NCBI GenBank assembly: GCA_017548225.1
Contig: JAFYMV010000121.1
Span: forward strand, 1 to 7,581
From: Bacteroidaceae bacterium
Lineage (GTDB): Bacteria > Bacteroidota > Bacteroidia > Bacteroidales > Bacteroidaceae
Length of the DNA: 7,581 nucleotides
Direction of reading: 5' to 3'
Made by a program: the position numbers and the translations under genes. The notes under the pieces were generated by a model. It did no database searches, was not told where the DNA came from, and was given only the letters and a program-made list of their open reading frames with translations. Below, piece after piece: positions 4,989 through 7,581 of the stretch. Within the stretch, counting starts at the first letter, position 1, and every line of letters begins with the position of its first letter.

Positions 4989-5972
4989 TTAGATAGACAG
5001 CATGTGCAGCACATTGACTAATTGTGGGTCGATGGGCTTGTCCTTCTTAATGGCGGTATTGAAGGGCACATATACAATCTCGTCGTTGCGGATACCAATC
5101 ATCACATTGCGCTGGCCGTCGAGCAGGGCTTCGATGCTGGCTGCACCCATGCGGCTGGCAATGATACGGTCGTGTGCTGTGGGGCGGCCACCGCGTTGGA
5201 GGTGTCCGAGGATAGATACGCGTACATCGAACTGCGGGAACTCATTGTGTACGCGCTCAGCGTAGTGGAGCGCACCACCAAGCTCGGGGTTCTCGGCTAC
5301 GAGTACGATACTGCTGTTCTTCGACTTACGCATACCGTTTTGGATAAAGGTGGCAAGCTGGTCCTCCTTGGTCAGATGCTCGGGGATGATAGCGGCTTCG
5401 GCTCCAGAAGCGATGGCGCTATTGAGAGCGAGGAAACCGGCATCGCGACCCATAACCTCGACGAAGAAGATACGCTCGTGCGAGTTGGCTGTATCGCGAA
5501 TCTTGTCGATAGCCTCTACGATGGTGTTGAGTGCAGTATCGTAACCCAAAGTGGTATCGGTGCCATAAAGGTCATTGTCAATCGTTGCAGGGATACCTAT
5601 ACAGGGAATATCAAACTCTTGCGCCAATACGCGGGCACCGCTGAGTGAGCCATCGCCACCGATGACTACAAGGGCGTCAATCTCGTGCTCGCACATGTGT
5701 TTCCATGCTTCGGCACGGCCCTCTTCTGTCTTGAACTCAGGGCAACGGGCTGTCTTCAGTATGGTACCACCCTGCTGTACTATGTTACTTACATTCTCTG
5801 TTCTGAAATCCTTAATTTCGTTGGTAATGAGTCCCTTGTATCCACGATAGATGCCTTTGACCTTCAGCCCATTGAAAATGGCCGAACGGGTGACGGCGCG
5901 GATAGCGGCATTCATACCGGGGGCGTCGCCTCCTGAGGTGAGTATGCCAATGCAATTGATTCTTCTTGCCAT
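4989..5972 (-). CDS. pfkA: ATP-dependent 6-phosphofructokinase
   Basis: Phosphorylates fructose 6-phosphate to fructose 1,6-bisphosphate, the committing step of glycolysis, in the cytosol as a tetramer. The 327 residues match the usual bacterial PfkA length (about 320). Visible motifs are LTSGGDAPGMNA (11-22, ATP site), GGDGSLSGA (105-113), PATIDNDLYGTD (128-139) with catalytic Asp132, MGRDAGF (174-180) and HLQRGG (257-262, sugar-phosphate binding). Gly108 in GGDGS, together with Ala129 where pyrophosphate enzymes carry Lys (PKTIDND), points to ATP and not pyrophosphate as phosphoryl donor. It is the last gene of a minus-strand operon, 8 nt after the ispH stop, and ends 9 bp from a shared terminator. 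No promoter of its own is seen; the junction upstream is a TGATTTA repeat. Some Bacteroidales carry several pfkA paralogues, so which one this is cannot be told. Confidence 0.96.
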   Translation of the reverse strand: MARRINCIGILTSGGDAPGMNAAIRAVTRSAIFNGLKVKGIYRGYKGLITNEIKDFRTENVSNIVQQGGTILKTARCPEFKTEEGRAEAWKHMCEHEIDALVVIGGDGSLSGARVLAQEFDIPCIGIPATIDNDLYGTDTTLGYDTALNTIVEAIDKIRDTANSHERIFFVEVMGRDAGFLALNSAIASGAEAAIIPEHLTKEDQLATFIQNGMRKSKNSSIVLVAENPELGGALHYAERVHNEFPQFDVRVSILGHLQRGGRPTAHDRIIASRMGAASIEALLDGQRNVMIGIRNDEIVYVPFNTAIKKDKPIDPQLVNVLHMLSI

Positions 5973-5976
5973 AATG

Positions 5977-6002
5977 TGATTTATGATTTATGATTTATGA
6001 TT
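5977..6002. repeat. Tandem 7-bp repeat TGATTTA, 3.7 copies
   Basis: Three perfect TGATTTA units (5977-5997) are followed by TGATT (5998-6002). On the minus strand the array encodes the last residues of IspH and its stop codon and then forms most of the 8-nt gap before pfkA. Because the unit is seven bases and contains TAA (minus) and TGA (plus), translation entering in any frame on either strand stops within the array. It is the second heptad-type repeat in the window, with a different consensus from that at 1426-1512. Confidence 0.9.
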
Positions 6003-6847
6003 GCTCTTTTACACTCTTCCATGAGCCATTTTGGGGTGGAGGTTGCTCCGCAGATGCCTATTGATTGCCCGTCCTTGATAATCGAGAAATCTATCTCGTG
6101 GCTGCCTTCGATGTGGTATGAATTGGGATTGGCCTTGAGGCATTCCTGGTATAGCACCTTGCCATTGCTACTCTTCTTGCCACATACGAAGAGGATGAGG
6201 TCGTGCGACTGGGCAAATCTGCGTATATTGTCCAAGCGGTTCGATACTTGACGGCAGATGGTGTCGTAGTAGTGGAAGGTTACCTCGGGGGCTATGCGCT
6301 GCTTGATGGTCTCAACGATGAGGCGGAACTCATCGAGCGACTTGGTCGTCTGCGAGTATAGATAGATGTCGCGAGTGAAATCGATACGGTCTATCTCTCC
6401 AATACTCTCGATGACGATGGCGCTGCCATCCGTTTGGCCTACAAGCCCTAACACTTCGGCATGGCCTTTCTGACCATAGATGATGATTTGCTTGGGCTTA
6501 TCAGAAGGGGTTATGTATTCCTGTTTGATGCGCTTCTGTATGTTGAGCACTACGGGGCAGGTGGCGTCGATGAGTTCGATGCTTTGCTGGCGTGCAGTCT
6601 CGTATGTCTCGGGTGGCTCGCCATGAGCACGGAGGAGTACGCGTACATTATGCAGCTCTCTGAACTGTTCGTGGTCAATGGCAATAAGTCCCAGCTCGCG
6701 CAGTCGCTCACACTCCATGCCATTGTGCACGATGTCGCCCAAACAGTAGAGTGGGGCACCCTTCTGTAGCTCCTCTTCGGCTTTGCGAATGGCTGTGGTT
6801 ACTCCGAAGCAGAAGCCTGAATGTTCGTCAATCTCTACGCTAATCAT
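5981..6847 (-). CDS. ispH: 4-hydroxy-3-methylbut-2-enyl diphosphate reductase
   Basis: Iron-sulfur enzyme that makes isopentenyl and dimethylallyl diphosphate from HMBPP, the last step of the MEP isoprenoid pathway. The 288-residue protein carries the three cluster ligands: Cys13 in SGFCFGV, Cys97 in DATCPVV, and Cys198 in DTICRQVSNR. Substrate-binding residues are also present: His41 (GDIVHNG), His75 (RAHGEP), His129 and the catalytic Glu131 (KGHAEVLG), Thr167 or Thr168 (YSQTTKS), SSNGK (226-230) and the ATSTP loop (268-272). ATG 6847 is preferred over an upstream TTG at 6868 that would overlap cmk; the family N-terminus starts at MISVEIDE. The gene begins 7 nt after the cmk stop. Its last residues (about NHKS) and TAA lie within the TGATTTA repeat, so the extreme C-terminus was probably rewritten by the repeat. 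Confidence 0.96.
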   Translation of the reverse strand: MISVEIDEHSGFCFGVTTAIRKAEEELQKGAPLYCLGDIVHNGMECERLRELGLIAIDHEQFRELHNVRVLLRAHGEPPETYETARQQSIELIDATCPVVLNIQKRIKQEYITPSDKPKQIIIYGQKGHAEVLGLVGQTDGSAIVIESIGEIDRIDFTRDIYLYSQTTKSLDEFRLIVETIKQRIAPEVTFHYYDTICRQVSNRLDNIRRFAQSHDLILFVCGKKSSNGKVLYQECLKANPNSYHIEGSHEIDFSIIKDGQSIGICGATSTPKWLMEECKRAIINHKS

Positions 6848-6854
6848 CTGCTTA

Positions 6855-7541
6855 CTACTTGCTTGCAATTTCGTTGAATCTCGCCATGAGCCATGCCTTC
6901 TGCTCGGGGATGGTCATGTGGCTATTGTCGAGTTCAATAGCATCATCTGCCTTTCGCAAGGGGCTGATGGCGCGTCCACTATCAATGCGGTCGCGTTCCT
7001 TTACATTCTCAAGAATGCTTTCGTACGATGCTTCGTCGCCTTTGGCTTTGAGTTCATCGTAACGGCGTTGTGCGCGTACCTCGGCGCTGGCGGTAACGAA
7101 TATCTTGAGTTCGGCATCGGGGAATACGGTGGTACCAATGTCGCGTCCATCCATTACGATACCTTTCTCTTTGCCCATCTCCTGCTGTAGGGCTACCATG
7201 GCTTCGCGCACGAAACCGATGGTGGCAATGAGGCTTACGCGTGATGATACGGCCATACCGCGTATCTCTTTTTCGATGCATTCGCCATTGAGGTAGGTCT
7301 CGGGGCGGCCTTCTGCATTAAGTTGGAAGGTGATGCGGATATTAGGCATGGCGGCTTGTAGCTCATCGAGTTTAACGCTGTCTTCGGTGAATAGATCGTG
7401 TTGCAGGCAATAATAGGTAACAGCACGATACATGGCGCCGCTGTCAATGTAGATATATCCGATTTCGCGGGCGAGATCCTTGGCCATAGTGCTCTTGCCG
7501 CACGATGAGTGGCCGTCAATTGCGATGGTGATTTTCTTCAT
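6855..7541 (-). CDS. cmk: Cytidylate kinase (CMP/dCMP kinase)
   Basis: Cytosolic enzyme that transfers phosphate from ATP to CMP or dCMP, recycling pyrimidine nucleotides for RNA, DNA and lipid synthesis. The 228 residues have the P-loop GHSSCGKST (10-18), the base- and ribose-recognition segment DSGAMYRA (33-40), DGRDIGT (131-137), the LID-region arginines (RRYDELKAKG, 159-168) and ERDRIDSGR (182-190), and the RKADDAIELDNS ending (196-207). Length fits bacterial Cmk (about 220-230). I chose ATG 7541 because family homology begins at MKKITIAIDG; a TTG 33 nt upstream would add an Asn-rich tail, MINNTQNNNII, without family support. It is the first gene of the cmk-ispH-pfkA run in this window. 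The upstream 40 bp are AT-rich with a TTTG (7572-7575) but no TAnnTTTG box, so the operon promoter is probably outside the window. Confidence 0.96.
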   Translation of the reverse strand: MKKITIAIDGHSSCGKSTMAKDLAREIGYIYIDSGAMYRAVTYYCLQHDLFTEDSVKLDELQAAMPNIRITFQLNAEGRPETYLNGECIEKEIRGMAVSSRVSLIATIGFVREAMVALQQEMGKEKGIVMDGRDIGTTVFPDAELKIFVTASAEVRAQRRYDELKAKGDEASYESILENVKERDRIDSGRAISPLRKADDAIELDNSHMTIPEQKAWLMARFNEIASK

Positions 7542-7581
7542 AATAATATTGTTGTTTTGTGTGTTGTTAATCAAATTCCCA

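Noticed and set aside
5022..5648. A long plus-strand open frame (208 codons) opposite pfkA.
   Set aside because: It is antisense to a clearly conserved phosphofructokinase, begins without a ribosome site, and its translation resembles no family I know.
6783..7190. A plus-strand open frame opposite the cmk/ispH junction.
   Set aside because: Both minus-strand genes here are intact and conserved; the translation looks like a shadow of their codon bias.
1..7581. A possible defence island, mobile element or biosynthetic cluster.
   Set aside because: All genes are recognisable housekeeping families in orders typical of Bacteroidales; there are no transposase, integrase, toxin-antitoxin, nuclease-helicase or CRISPR signatures.

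Overview
The window looks like ordinary chromosomal housekeeping DNA from a member of the Bacteroidales (Prevotella/Bacteroides-like). The evidence is a DUF4271 membrane protein next to a HemD-family protein, rnpA, yidD and a short TatD hydrolase, a cmk-ispH-pfkA cluster, a promoter-like TAnnTTTG box, mostly weak Shine-Dalgarno sequences, and intergenic 7-bp repeats. I recognise these gene neighbourhoods from that order; no species call is possible. Coding density is very high and there is no gene-free stretch above about 100 bases. I see no tRNA, rRNA, CRISPR, insertion sequence or phage gene.

Layout. The left part is on the plus strand: adenosylhomocysteinase (ahcY, 4-1422); a gap with two oppositely oriented degenerate heptad arrays (1426-1512); a LOG-family nucleotide phosphoribohydrolase (1515-2093); a DUF4271 integral membrane protein (2114-2809); a HemD-family protein with a TTG start (2838-3584); a terminator-like hairpin (3609-3647); then a tight rnpA-yidD-tatD run (3666-4910). 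A perfect 15-bp hairpin with T/A flanks (4945-4979) serves both directions between the convergent blocks. The right part is a minus-strand operon transcribed cmk (7541-6855), ispH (6847-5981), pfkA (5972-4989), with 7-8 nt gaps. The ispH stop and the ispH/pfkA junction lie in a 3.7-copy TGATTTA repeat.

How the genes fit together. AhcY clears S-adenosylhomocysteine after methylation and releases adenosine; the LOG protein probably frees bases from nucleoside monophosphates. rnpA and yidD couple RNase P protein to the membrane-protein insertion factor, a very widely conserved pairing. The right block combines CMP kinase, the last step of the MEP isoprenoid pathway and the committing step of glycolysis, a growth-related set with no single shared pathway.

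I did not find an evident new defence or mobile system. The points most worth a second look are non-coding: the two heptad-repeat loci, the hairpin 21 nt upstream of rnpA, and a likely promoter inside the DUF4271 gene. The role of a HemD-like protein in a lineage known for haem auxotrophy is also open.
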